64,000 nucleotides of DNA from Phyllobacterium zundukense (GTDB taxonomy: Bacteria > Pseudomonadota > Alphaproteobacteria > Rhizobiales > Rhizobiaceae). Below the pieces are notes generated by a model. That model was not told the DNA's origin. It saw only the letters and a list, made by a program, of their open reading frames with translations, and did no database searches. Made by a program: the position numbers and the translations under genes. Where the stretch lies: NCBI RefSeq assembly GCF_025452195.1, contig NZ_CP104970.1, positions 1 through 64,000 of the forward strand. Direction: 5' to 3'. Below, one piece after another: positions 18,810 to 27,464 of this stretch (position 1 is the first letter of the stretch; each line of letters begins with the position of its first letter).

Positions 18810-20252
18810 CTACCTATCCTGTGCCCCCGCTAGAACGCGCGGTTTTCGGCCGCGCCATGAGCATGCCTCTTCCAAGTCTCGCGAGATCCTTACCAATGTC
18901 GCTTCGTCACCGAACCTGCCAACAATTTGAAGCCCAATAGGCAAGCCGTTGGCGCTGTGAGCCAGCGGTAGCGACACCGATGGGTGTCCGGTTACGTTGA
19001 AAACACCCAAATATTGATAAAACGCGTTGTCCGCTTCAAGAAACTCTTCCGCGGACAATGCTGGATTGGTGGTGCTGTAGATACCGCCGTGCGGCGGGGC
19101 CACAGTAGGCATTGTAGGCGTCAGCAGGATGTCAAACGGCTCAATCGCTTGGCCCACATCGAAACGAAACTTCCTGATGTTGTCCAAATGCTTGCCGATG
19201 TTTACCGGCTGAGAACCTCGGCCAAATTCAAGTAACTTTAGATTGATGGGTTCCAAACTATCTGCATCTAGAGCGCGACCCATTTCGCGAGCCACCTCCT
19301 CCAGCGATTTTGCACCAAGAATAGTGTTGCCGAGCGAGATCTTCATTTTTTCGGCTTGATCGTACGGCGGCAACATTTCGCTGACGCGATGGCCGAAATC
19401 CTGAAGAAGCGAAGCTATTCGATCGACTGCTTGTAGGATCTCCGGGTCCAGATCAACCGCGCCCCATTTGGTGCGCGCGACCCCCACCCGCAGAGTGCCA
19501 GTTGGTTGAGTCAATTGTTGAACATAAGGACGATCTGGCTGGATAATAATGAATGGATCGCCAGGATGAGGACCGGAAAAAACGTCCAAGGCAGCCGCCA
19601 TATCACGCACTGACTTGCAAAGGACAAATGGACGGACGAAACCGAATGATGCATCTTGTCCAATTGGTCCACCAGATATCCGTCCGCGGGAAGGGTTGAG
19701 GCCCACGAGTCCGCACCAGGCCGCGGGAATGCGGATTGAGCCTCCACCATCGCTACCATGGGCAATTGGCGCAATGCCTGCTGCAACAGCCGCCGCGGAC
19801 CCCCCGGATGACCCGCCTGCGGTACGTTGCAAATCCCAAGGATTGCCAGTAATGCCATTTAGGAGGGACTCGCTCATCCCCGCTTCGCCCAATTCCGTCG
19901 GCGTTGTTCTTCCAACGCAGCGCAGTCCTCCCGCCCGTGCGCGCTGAAGAAAGTAGCTATCGGTCTCAGGGCGGTAGCCTTTGAAGAGTCGACTTCCCTT
20001 CTCCTGGAGCCGTCCGGCTTCGCTACAGCCGAGGTCCTTCCGCAGAAAAGGCACCCCGTGGAAAGGGCCTTCTTTGGCGCCCGCAACTGACTCGGCGTCT
20101 TCATAGAATTCGATTAAGGCATTCACCACGGGATTCACGTCATCATGCGCTTCTCGAGCCAACCGCGCCAGCTCCGCAGGTGTCATCTCACCAGCGCTCA
20201 CCAAGGTCGCTAATCCTGTTGCGTCAAATTCCGTGTATTCAGTCAGTCTCAT
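18810..20252 (-). CDS. Amidase signature family hydrolase
   Basis: About 480 residues with the complete Ser-cisSer-Lys machinery: the lysine in GVPFLRKDLG, the glycine/serine-rich AGGSSGGSAAAVAAGI, and the nucleophile region GSDGGGSIRIPAAWCGLVGLNP (read through its core DGGGSIRIPA). Amidases of this group hydrolyse small amides, and some act on cyclic or oligomeric amides. The substrate cannot be told. Two ATGs 12 bases apart are possible; 20252 is preferred because GGAGG lies 6 bases upstream of it, within the longer frame from 20264. Coding on the opposite strand from matB and its followers makes it a separate unit. Its promoter region is the 20265-20500 stretch. Confidence 0.88.
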   Translation of the reverse strand: MRLTEYTEFDATGLATLVSAGEMTPAELARLAREAHDDVNPVVNALIEFYEDAESVAGAKEGPFHGVPFLRKDLGCSEAGRLQEKGSRLFKGYRPETDSYFLQRARAGGLRCVGRTTPTELGEAGMSESLLNGITGNPWDLQRTAGGSSGGSAAAVAAGIAPIAHGSDGGGSIRIPAAWCGLVGLNPSRGRISGGPIGQDASFGFVRPFVLCKSVRDMAAALDVFSGPHPGDPFIIIQPDRPYVQQLTQPTGTLRVGVARTKWGAVDLDPEILQAVDRIASLLQDFGHRVSEMLPPYDQAEKMKISLGNTILGAKSLEEVAREMGRALDADSLEPINLKLLEFGRGSQPVNIGKHLDNIRKFRFDVGQAIEPFDILLTPTMPTVAPPHGGIYSTTNPALSAEEFLEADNAFYQYLGVFNVTGHPSVSLPLAHSANGLPIGLQIVGRFGDEATLVRISRDLEEACSWRGRKPRVLAGAQDR

Positions 20253-20579
20253 CCAATCCTCCATTATGGCGCCAGTCAGACTAGCCTCTGTCCTTGCGTC
20301 AAGCGTAAGTAGGTAAGGCAGAGTTTTTGCAGCGTTGAGCGTACGGAATGAAGCCGGACGCCGCGTATTCGTTTGTATAATGCAGGATTCCGCGAATTCG
20401 CTCTTGCTATGCGAAGCTGTCGTACTGTCGAAGGCACTATCGCATCTTTCGTGACCCTATCGCACGGGCGAATGTATCCCTATGTGTTGGCGCGACTGCC
20501 GCCTCCGAGCAGAGCAAGTAGACCCTATGTTCGTGGGGTGAAGGTGGCCCGCCCCCGCGGTAAGCTGAATTCGGGGGTT

Positions 20580-20598
20580 GCTCTGGATAGGCCAGAGC
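20580..20598 (+). other. Hairpin in the 5' non-coding region of the IS110 element
   Basis: GCTCTGG (20580-20586), loop ATAGG, CCAGAGC (20592-20598). A perfect 7-bp stem just upstream of the transposase gene. It could be part of a bridge RNA or an expression-limiting structure. Confidence 0.5.
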
Positions 20599-20626
20599 CG
20601 AGCCCCATGCTTAGCGAGGGCGAACC

Positions 20627-21745
20627 ATGAAAGAAGATAGCGTAATTTTCGTCAGCTTGGATACATCAAAGCTGAAGATTTCAGTGGCCGTTGCGAACGG
20701 GGTGCGCAACAGCGAGGTGCGGTTTTTCGGCAACATCTCCTCGGAGCCGGCGTCCGTGGCATCGATGGTCGACAAGTTTTCCAAGCGCGAAGCCAAGCTT
20801 CACTTTTGCTATGAGGCGGGCCCGACGGGTTATGGCCTTTACCGTCACATTGTCGAATTGGGGCATGACTGCGTGGTGGTGGCGCCATCCCTGGTGCCCA
20901 GGCGTGCGGGCGACCGGGTGAAGACAAACCGCCGCGATGCGGTAAGCCTGGCGCGCCTGCACCGGGCGGGCGAGCTGACCTCGGTCTGGGTTCCGGATGA
21001 AGGCCATGAGGCGATCCGCGACCTGGTGCGGGCTCGCGAGGCTGCCAACGACGCGCTGAAGCAGGCGCGTCAGCAGATACAGTCTTTCTTGTTACGCCAT
21101 GGCCGGATCTATACCGGCCGCACACCTTGGACGCGCGCCCATACAAGATGGCTCGCGTGCCAGGCCTTCGATCACCCCGCCCACCAAATCCTGTTGGCGG
21201 AATGTTGTCAGGCCATTGAGGATGCTGGCGTGCGCCTGGACAGGCTGACCAAGTTGGTGGCGGAGACCGCGGTTTCCTGGTCGATGGCGCCTGTTGTGGT
21301 TGCCTATCAAGCGATGCGTGGCGTCGCGTTCATGACCGCGGTCACTTTTTTGGTCGAGATTGGCGATGTCAGGCGTTTAGACAATCCTTGTCAGTTGATG
21401 GTGTATCTCGGTCTTGTGCGGCCGGAAAGCTCGACGGGCGAAAGGGTCAAGCGTGGTGGGATCACCAAGTCGGGCAACATGAGCGCGCGTCGCGTACTCG
21501 TCGAAGGGGCTTGGACATATCGCTTCCCGGCTCGCGTGAGCCCCAAGATACAGGCTCGGCGGGACGGGCCTGCCAAGGACGTTCGCGAGATCGCCTGGAA
21601 AGCTCAGGTGCGGCTTTGCGCGCGCTATCGCAAGCTGATGGCGGCAGGCAAGCCGAAGATCGTCGCCGTCACCGCCATTGCACGGGAAATGGCAGCATTC
21701 CTGTGGGCGATTGGACAGGAGATCGCTCCCACAGCAAAAGGCTAA
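20627..21745 (+). CDS. IS110-family DEDD transposase
   Basis: A 372-residue recombinase. The RuvC-like N-terminal domain supplies Asp12 (SLDTSK), Glu63 (CYEAGPTGYGLYR) and Asp104 (KTNRRDAVSLARL). The C-terminal Transposase_20 domain has MRGVAFMTAVTFLVEIGD and the serine at about 282 in ITKSGNMSARRVL. Known IS110 members use both domains with an RNA guide to recombine element and target DNA. The frame is complete and looks functional. Start ATG 20627 is preceded by GCGAGGG. Confidence 0.92.
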   Translation: MKEDSVIFVSLDTSKLKISVAVANGVRNSEVRFFGNISSEPASVASMVDKFSKREAKLHFCYEAGPTGYGLYRHIVELGHDCVVVAPSLVPRRAGDRVKTNRRDAVSLARLHRAGELTSVWVPDEGHEAIRDLVRAREAANDALKQARQQIQSFLLRHGRIYTGRTPWTRAHTRWLACQAFDHPAHQILLAECCQAIEDAGVRLDRLTKLVAETAVSWSMAPVVVAYQAMRGVAFMTAVTFLVEIGDVRRLDNPCQLMVYLGLVRPESSTGERVKRGGITKSGNMSARRVLVEGAWTYRFPARVSPKIQARRDGPAKDVREIAWKAQVRLCARYRKLMAAGKPKIVAVTAIAREMAAFLWAIGQEIAPTAKG

Positions 21746-22220
21746 ATGCCAATGCTCAGCTTGAAGAGAGACGCTTAACCTGAATTTGAAAACATCTGCT
21801 GTTGGACAAAGATGGAGGCAGGGCTCCGGTGGGGAACCCTCGCACGCTCTATGCGGCGGACACCGTCCACGCCCGATTCTAGATAGAGGCAGCCCCAGAC
21901 GAACACACGGAATGCGGTACCCAACCCGCGCATAAGAGTATGCCAGCCGTCGTCTAAATGCCCTGCCTCCTGTTTGTTCAACAGCTTCACGCATGTCCTT
22001 TCGTCGTCAAAGCCGGAAACGAAAAATCATGACTAAAGAGCTTGCAAACGAACCACGATGACGAAAACCCGCTTCGATGGATTTGGTGACAGCGCTGGCC
22101 CGTGCAGGCGGCATTGCCGGGTGGCCCATACAACTAGTGAAGAGTAGGGCCAGGATCCGCGTCGCCAGAACAGAACACTGATGTTTTTCGAAAGCTTCGT
22201 TTGACTGGCAGTTTGGCGAT
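21746..22220. other. Non-coding DNA between the IS110 gene and repeat copy 2
   Basis: It includes the 3' flank of the IS110 element and about 200 bp of unassigned DNA before repeat copy 2 begins at 22221. No gene recognised. Confidence 0.4.
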
Positions 22221-23467
22221 AATCTGTCGCGCGTCGGTTGGTGCGTTTCATAAACTCAACGACAACACAGACTATGAACGTGTACCTGCAACATGTATCC
22301 GTGCGCGTAGGACCAGTGCGCAGCAAACCTTCCCATTTTCCAAAACTTCGCCGCATTCCCGCGCGCGAGCGCGAAGATTACCTAAAACCTGCGGGCCTCG
22401 CCACTAAGGTCTCTGATGCAGTAGAGCCAAGGACTTGGCGAATGGGAGGGAGAACATAATGAGCTTATTGATCAATCGCAGGCGCTTCATGCAGGCGACG
22501 TCGTCGGCAGTAGCGATCGGTGCGTTGTCATCTGCTTCTGGGCGTGCCCGGGCCAGCACCTCGGGCGAGCTAAGGGTAAACATGAGCGGCGGAAACTGGG
22601 GTGAGGCCTTCAAGGAAGCCTTCGTCAAGCCATTCGAGGCAGAGAATGGAATTACAGTTGTTCCCATTGAGCAAGACCTCTCCACATCGCAGATCGCCTT
22701 GATGGTGGAGTCAAACAATGTGTCGATTGATATCGTCCAAGCTGTCGTCCAAGATCACCTAGTTCAAGCGGAAGCCGGCTATCTTGAGAAGATTGATTAT
22801 TCGATCTTCAACAAAGATGACTTGGATAATACTCTGGATTATTGCAAGGAGCCATTCGGCTTCGGGCCATATGTGTCTTCCCAGAACATGGTATGGAATA
22901 CCGAGAAATTCCCCCCGGGGAAGCCGCGCCCGACCAATTGGGCCGAATTCTGGGATGTCGAGAAATTTCCGGGCACCCGATCGCTGGAGACAGGCGTATG
23001 GGGAGGTGAGGGCCCCTTCGAGGAGGCGCTGCTCGCAGATGGTGTTGCCATGGACGCGCTCTACCCCATGGACATTGACCGGGTTTTCGCCAGCCTGGAC
23101 AGGATAAAGCCGCACATCCGCAAATGGTGGGCAAGCGGCTCTGAGATTCTGCAGATGCTGCGCGATGATGTTGTCGAGATCGCGCATTCCTATGACGGCC
23201 GAGCGAATTCTCTTATCGATGCCGGTGAGCCGATCGAAATCAATCGAAATCAGGCCAAGCTCACCTGGGATATGTATGCGATTCCCAAGGGTAGCCCCAA
23301 TGTTGAACTCGCGCATAAATTCATCGCTTCACTCGCTCGCCCCGATCGACAGGCGACGTTGGCGAAGCTATTCGCGCAGTCACCCAGCAATAAAAAAGCC
23401 TATTCATTGATCCCCGACGACATCGCGCGCAAGCTCGCTGCTCACCCCGACTATGCTTCGATCAGTT
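22221..23467 (+). repeat. Long direct repeat, copy 2
   Basis: Matches 12837-14083 at an offset of 9384 bp with only scattered single differences, apart from the internal block 22725-22770. Sequence before 22221 and after the gene is unrelated to copy 1, which fixes the limits of the duplicated segment. Confidence 0.93.
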
Positions 23468-23565
23468 ATCCGTCAAATCCGAAGTGGTATGCAGAAGTAG
23501 GGCCAGACGGTCTTACGAATTCTCAGCGCCTGACAGAGCGTTGGCAGGAATGGATTCTTCGCTAA
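22459..23565 (+). CDS. Spermidine/putrescine-type ABC transporter substrate-binding protein
   Basis: A 368-residue PotD/PotF-type solute-binding protein with a twin-arginine-like signal (NRRRFMQATSSAVAIGALSS). It is near-identical to 13075-14181 except for a short block (IVQAVVQDHLVQ) and the last 20 residues. This is the copy that sits in a full transporter operon: the ATPase gene begins 101 bp downstream and the fused permease follows. It would capture an amine, an amino acid derivative or a similar cation in the periplasm. The start has a strong GGGAGGGAGAA box. The order SBP, ATPase, double permease resembles y4fP-y4fO-y4fN of NGR234 as I remember it. Confidence 0.9.
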   Translation: MSLLINRRRFMQATSSAVAIGALSSASGRARASTSGELRVNMSGGNWGEAFKEAFVKPFEAENGITVVPIEQDLSTSQIALMVESNNVSIDIVQAVVQDHLVQAEAGYLEKIDYSIFNKDDLDNTLDYCKEPFGFGPYVSSQNMVWNTEKFPPGKPRPTNWAEFWDVEKFPGTRSLETGVWGGEGPFEEALLADGVAMDALYPMDIDRVFASLDRIKPHIRKWWASGSEILQMLRDDVVEIAHSYDGRANSLIDAGEPIEINRNQAKLTWDMYAIPKGSPNVELAHKFIASLARPDRQATLAKLFAQSPSNKKAYSLIPDDIARKLAAHPDYASISYPSNPKWYAEVGPDGLTNSQRLTERWQEWILR

Positions 23566-23666
23566 GCAGCCTAACGGCAAACCGCTTTTGCTATCGAAGC
23601 GTGACGCAGTTACATCCTGCGACCGCTTCATGGCATTGGCAGAATTCCCTTTCGGAGTACTACTAG

Positions 23667-24764
23667 ATGACGATGCATCTAAGCAATACAGTCTTGGTTG
23701 AGGATGTGCCTTCGAAGAACATTTCTGCGACTGGCGCACAAATTGAGTTCCGGGGCGTGACTAAAATATATGGAGCCCTTGCTGCCGTTAGAGAATTGTC
23801 TCTAACAGTTCATCAGGGTGAGTTCCTCACAATCCTTGGTCCGAGCGGTTCGGGCAAAACCACAGCACTAATGCTGCTTGCCGGATTTATAGCGCCTACC
23901 TCAGGTGATATCCGCATATCGCGAAAGTCGGTTAGTAAAGTACCTTCTTACCGGCGCGACCAGGGCATCGTATTTCAGAACTATGCCTTATTTCCGCATC
24001 TCACGGTGCGCCGCAACTTAGAATTTCCCCTCGAGATGCGTGGCATTAAGGCAGCCGAGCGGGCGGTGTTTACCGATCGGATGCTCCGGCGCGTACACCT
24101 TGAAGAGTTCGGCAACAGAATGCCATCGCAACTTAGCGGAGGTCAGCAGCAGCGCGTGGCGCTCGCGCGCGCACTGATTGCCGATCCACCGGTCCTGTTG
24201 TTGGACGAGCCACTCGGCGCTCTAGATCGCAACCTGCGTGAGCAGATGCAGGTCGAAATCAAACACCTGCACAAGGAGTTTGGAAAGACTACGATATGCG
24301 TTACCCACGATCAGGACGAAGCACTTACATTGTCGGATCGCATCGTGGTTATGCGCGCGGGGGAAATTGAGCAGACCGACACTCCACAAGCTTTGTACGA
24401 CAGGCCAGCCACACGCTTTGTGGCAAATTTCCTAGGCGAAGCCAACATCTTCGATAACTCCGGGTTCGAACTACAAACCGACGCCACGCAATCAGCCGGA
24501 ACCGTCGCGATGATACGCCCGGAGCGGATCTCTGTCGCCAGCGTCGACGCGCCAAAACGCCCAGACGCGGAGAGGCGTCAGTTCGTCTCGGGCGTTGTAG
24601 ACGACATGATCTATGCGGGTCCACTGCGGAAGTATCAAGTGCGTGTCGGCAATAGCGTTCTCGCAGTTCGCGAACATGTCGCATCAGACCAGCAGATCTT
24701 CGGAGCAGGCGACGAGGTACGGCTTGATTGGCTGCGATCTGACCTGCGTTTTGTGAGGGTGTGA
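23667..24764 (+). CDS. ABC transporter ATP-binding protein (PotA/FbpC type)
   Basis: A 365-residue ATPase with Walker A GPSGSGKTT (58-66), Q-loop NYALFPHLTVRRN, signature LSGGQQQRVALARAL, Walker B VLLLDEPLGALD and the switch histidine in CVTHDQDEALTLSDR. The C-terminal TOBE-like region (about 285-365) is typical of polyamine and iron importer ATPases. It powers the fused permease encoded 10 bp downstream. Its start is ATG 23667; a second ATG two codons later is also possible. Operon position and spacing tie it to the binding protein at 22459. Confidence 0.93.
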   Translation: MTMHLSNTVLVEDVPSKNISATGAQIEFRGVTKIYGALAAVRELSLTVHQGEFLTILGPSGSGKTTALMLLAGFIAPTSGDIRISRKSVSKVPSYRRDQGIVFQNYALFPHLTVRRNLEFPLEMRGIKAAERAVFTDRMLRRVHLEEFGNRMPSQLSGGQQQRVALARALIADPPVLLLDEPLGALDRNLREQMQVEIKHLHKEFGKTTICVTHDQDEALTLSDRIVVMRAGEIEQTDTPQALYDRPATRFVANFLGEANIFDNSGFELQTDATQSAGTVAMIRPERISVASVDAPKRPDAERRQFVSGVVDDMIYAGPLRKYQVRVGNSVLAVREHVASDQQIFGAGDEVRLDWLRSDLRFVRV

Positions 24765-24774
24765 GGGCAAGCCG

Positions 24775-26538
24775 ATGGAATTAATTCAAAAGCTTGGGCG
24801 GATGCCCATCATGCTGGTGATCCCGGCGCTTGCGATTCTGCTCTCGGTAGTCGGGCTGCCGCTCCTCCAACTTTTCTTGGATAGCTTCAATGCGCCCGAA
24901 TTCTCGATAGCGAACTATCAAGCGTTCTTCGGCAAATCGGGATGGCCCGTCCTCATCCAAACAATTACGATAAGTTTGGTCGTGACGGCTATCTGCCTTA
25001 TCGTCGGATATCCTCTGGCATACCTTATCATGGCGACTTCGAAGCGCCTGCGCACCATACTTATTGTACTGATTGTATTACCTTGGCTGACGAGTGCTTT
25101 GGTGCGCACCTATGCTTGGACGGTGATCCTGGGCGATCACGGTTTGATCAACAATCTGCTGCTCGACCTCGGTGTGATCAGCAGTCCGCTTTCGCTCATC
25201 TACAACCGGTTCGGCGCTTATATCGGCATGGTGCATATCATGCTTCCGACAATGATCCTGCCACTGCTAAGCGTTATGAACGGTATTGATAAGTCTCTTA
25301 TGGAAGCTGGCCGAAGCATGGGGGCGCGCCCGTTTGAGGCATTCTGGCGCATTTTCGTGCCGCTCAGTTTACCAGGGGTGCGTAGCGGCTCCTTGTTGGT
25401 TTTTGTCGTCTGCCTTGGATTCTACATTACACCGCAGGCACTAGGCGGACTTCGTGAAATCATGCTGGCGACCTACATTGCGGAAACGTTTAGAAGTACC
25501 TCGAATTTGCCCACTATTGCCACGTCGGCATTCATCCTTTTGGCCCTCGCAATGCTCGTTTTGTCGATATTCGGCCTCGATCTTTCCGGTCCAAAGGCTT
25601 CGGATGCTTCCTTTGTTCGGACAACTTGGCTGAACCGCCTCAACCCGCTGAGAAAGGTTGCGGACAGAGCGACAAATCATCATCGTTCAAAGCGCTGGAC
25701 TGCCGAGCTATACCAAGGCGCTCGGCCCAAAGTCTGGCCGCGGATCATAGGGGGCCTGTATGTTGCGCTTGCTATGGCTTTCCTTCAGTTTCCTGGCCTC
25801 GTGATCGTCGTGATGTCGTTCAGCGCCGGGGCCTTTTTGGAGTTTCCCCCTGCCGGCTTCTCATTGAAGTGGTATTACGCAGTGTTAGGGGATCCGGGAT
25901 GGATGGGCTCCTTTTTCACCAGCTTAAAACTCGGTGTCGCCGTCGCCATCCTGTCGACGATTATTGGTACGCTTGCGGCATACGGCATTGACCGCACATC
26001 GCCACGTCTCCGCAACATCTTAACCATGGCCATCTTAACCCCCATCACCGCTCCGGTCATTGTTATGGGCGTCGCAGCTTACTTTGGGCTCCTGAATCTT
26101 GGGCTGATTGGATCAACTACAGGGGTCGTTCTTGCTCACAGTGTTGGTGCCATTGCCTTAGTCGTTGTTACAGTCTCGGCGACATTTGCGAACTTTGACA
26201 AGCAGTTGGAGCGGGCGGCTTTGAGCATGCGGGCCAATCCATTGCGGACCTTTGTAAGAGTCACGCTTCCACTGATACGTCCAGGTATTATCGGTGGGGC
26301 GCTGTTCGCCTTCATCTCCTCTTTCGACGAAGTTGTTGTTACGTCACTGGTTGGCGGTTTTTCAGTCTACACCCTGCCGCTAAAGATGCTGGAAAACCTG
26401 AAGCAACAGATCGATCCGACACTGGCTGCAGTTGGCTCTTTACTTACGCTAATGCCGTTGCTTTGGCTTGTTGCTCTCTATCTCACCTGGTGGCGAAAGA
26501 GACTTACGTCCCAGACGTCTTCGTTGAAAGAGGCTTAA
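24775..26538 (+). CDS. Fused ABC transporter permease (PotB-PotC-like double domain)
   Basis: 587 residues containing two binding-protein-dependent permease domains in one chain. Each has its own EAA-type cytoplasmic loop: EAGRSMGARPFEAFWRIFVP near 180 and ERAALSMRANPLRTFVRVTL near 480. A hydrophilic linker of about 60 residues (around 270-330) separates them. About 12 membrane helices are expected. One chain would therefore form the whole transmembrane channel for the ATPase encoded just upstream. Fused permeases of this kind occur in iron (FbpB) and some polyamine-like importers. A GC-rich stem-loop follows 46 bp after the stop. Confidence 0.92.
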   Translation: MELIQKLGRMPIMLVIPALAILLSVVGLPLLQLFLDSFNAPEFSIANYQAFFGKSGWPVLIQTITISLVVTAICLIVGYPLAYLIMATSKRLRTILIVLIVLPWLTSALVRTYAWTVILGDHGLINNLLLDLGVISSPLSLIYNRFGAYIGMVHIMLPTMILPLLSVMNGIDKSLMEAGRSMGARPFEAFWRIFVPLSLPGVRSGSLLVFVVCLGFYITPQALGGLREIMLATYIAETFRSTSNLPTIATSAFILLALAMLVLSIFGLDLSGPKASDASFVRTTWLNRLNPLRKVADRATNHHRSKRWTAELYQGARPKVWPRIIGGLYVALAMAFLQFPGLVIVVMSFSAGAFLEFPPAGFSLKWYYAVLGDPGWMGSFFTSLKLGVAVAILSTIIGTLAAYGIDRTSPRLRNILTMAILTPITAPVIVMGVAAYFGLLNLGLIGSTTGVVLAHSVGAIALVVVTVSATFANFDKQLERAALSMRANPLRTFVRVTLPLIRPGIIGGALFAFISSFDEVVVTSLVGGFSVYTLPLKMLENLKQQIDPTLAAVGSLLTLMPLLWLVALYLTWWRKRLTSQTSSLKEA

Positions 26539-26583
26539 GTTCGAGGCTCAAAATCATCGAGTCTTATAGGTATGGGTAGTCCA

Positions 26584-26606
26584 GCGGGCTGCATTAAGCA
26601 GCCCGC
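26584..26606 (+). terminator. Stem-loop at the end of the ABC transporter operon
   Basis: GCGGGCTGC (26584-26592), loop ATTAA, GCAGCCCGC (26598-26606): a perfect 9-bp GC-rich stem placed 46 bp after the permease stop. No T-run follows, so termination may be Rho-assisted or the hairpin may protect the mRNA end. Confidence 0.6.
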
Positions 26607-26823
26607 GGCTTCCGTTATATGGTTCCGTCAGTATGCCATTGATCCGCCAGGCCTGTTGGTTGGGGCGCTTGTCGATGTTCGCACTAGGGCCCCCACCGCG
26701 ACCTGAGTTCCATAAGGTGGCAGTGTCGACCTTTGGACGCAAAATCAATGGCGCGTGCTTCATGACCAGCCATTTCATTGCCTTCAAAGGAATCCCTGGT
26801 GCAGCCCAGGGCGAGCAATAGCC

Positions 26824-26831
26824 GAAGGATA
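26824..26831. repeat. IS66 target-site duplication, left copy
   Basis: GAAGGATA, identical to 29603-29610 on the other side of the element. Deleting one copy plus the element restores the dadA frame. Confidence 0.93.
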
Positions 26832-26888
26832 GTACGCATCCGGTGAGGGCCGCAGGATTTTAGCCTGTGCGCATGGTATGTTTCCGGC

Positions 26889-27464
26889 ATGGAGATCGAT
26901 GACGAGAAGATCAATGATGCTGTTCTCGCCTTACTATGGCTCACGCTGCATGACGAGCGTCGCGCCTGGAAAGGGTTTGACTGGGGCGTCATGGACCGTT
27001 TGCATCAGAAGGGTCTGATTGCAGATCCCGCGAACAAGTCGAAGTCTGTCGTTCTAAGCGATGAAGGTTTGCGACGGTCGGAAGAACTGTTCCGCGCCCT
27101 GTTACGCGGCCGACGCGATGATCGCTGTTTCCGGTTTCCAATGCCACGGCAACAGCTCTGCGAGTTTTGTAACCGGCATATCGGCGATGCGGGCGAGGAC
27201 ATCGGCAAGCCAGGCCTGCGGATCGATGTCATTGAGCTTGGCCGTCATGATCAGCGTGGCCATGAAGGCAGCCCGGTCAGCACCGCGATCGGAGCCCGCA
27301 AACAACCACGATTTTCTGCCGAGGGCGAAGCCGCGCAGTGCTCGTTCGGCAGCATTGTTCGTCAGGCAAATCCGACCGTCACCGAGGAATGTCGTGAAGC
27401 CTTCCCAGCGCTTCAGCATGTAGTCGATGGGCTCGGTGACCGGCGAGCTGCGCGACAGTTTTGA
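26889..27464 (+). CDS. DUF6429-like passenger protein within IS66
   Basis: Residues 1 to about 75 (MEIDDEKINDAVLALLWLTL, then RAWKGFDWGVMDRLHQKGLI and VVLSDEGLRRSEELFRALL) match the small DUF6429 type of protein that I recall next to IS66 transposases. Here the frame does not stop at the usual place. It runs about 115 codons further, antisense to the 3' end of tnpC, and that tail is probably not a native domain. Since the gene lies inside the element's inverted repeats, it is cargo of the IS. Its function is unknown; the fold looks like a small helix-turn-helix protein. Confidence 0.65.
   Translation: MEIDDEKINDAVLALLWLTLHDERRAWKGFDWGVMDRLHQKGLIADPANKSKSVVLSDEGLRRSEELFRALLRGRRDDRCFRFPMPRQQLCEFCNRHIGDAGEDIGKPGLRIDVIELGRHDQRGHEGSPVSTAIGARKQPRFSAEGEAAQCSFGSIVRQANPTVTEECREAFPALQHVVDGLGDRRAARQF

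Larger units (their letters stand above)
20520..21990 (+). mobile_element. IS110-family insertion sequence (ends approximate)
   Basis: An intact DEDD transposase gene (20627-21745) flanked by non-coding DNA on both sides. IS110-family elements lack clear inverted repeats and target duplications, so the ends are estimates only. A perfect 7-bp hairpin (GCTCTGG / CCAGAGC, 20580-20598) lies 29 bp before the transposase start, in the part of the element where IS110-group members carry their bridge RNA. The element sits between the two long direct repeats. Confidence 0.65.

Noticed and set aside
26554..26787. Minus-strand 77-codon frame taken at first as a hypothetical protein
   Set aside because: It is the dadA continuation ([16 protein letters not shown]) beyond the IS66 insertion, not a gene of its own.
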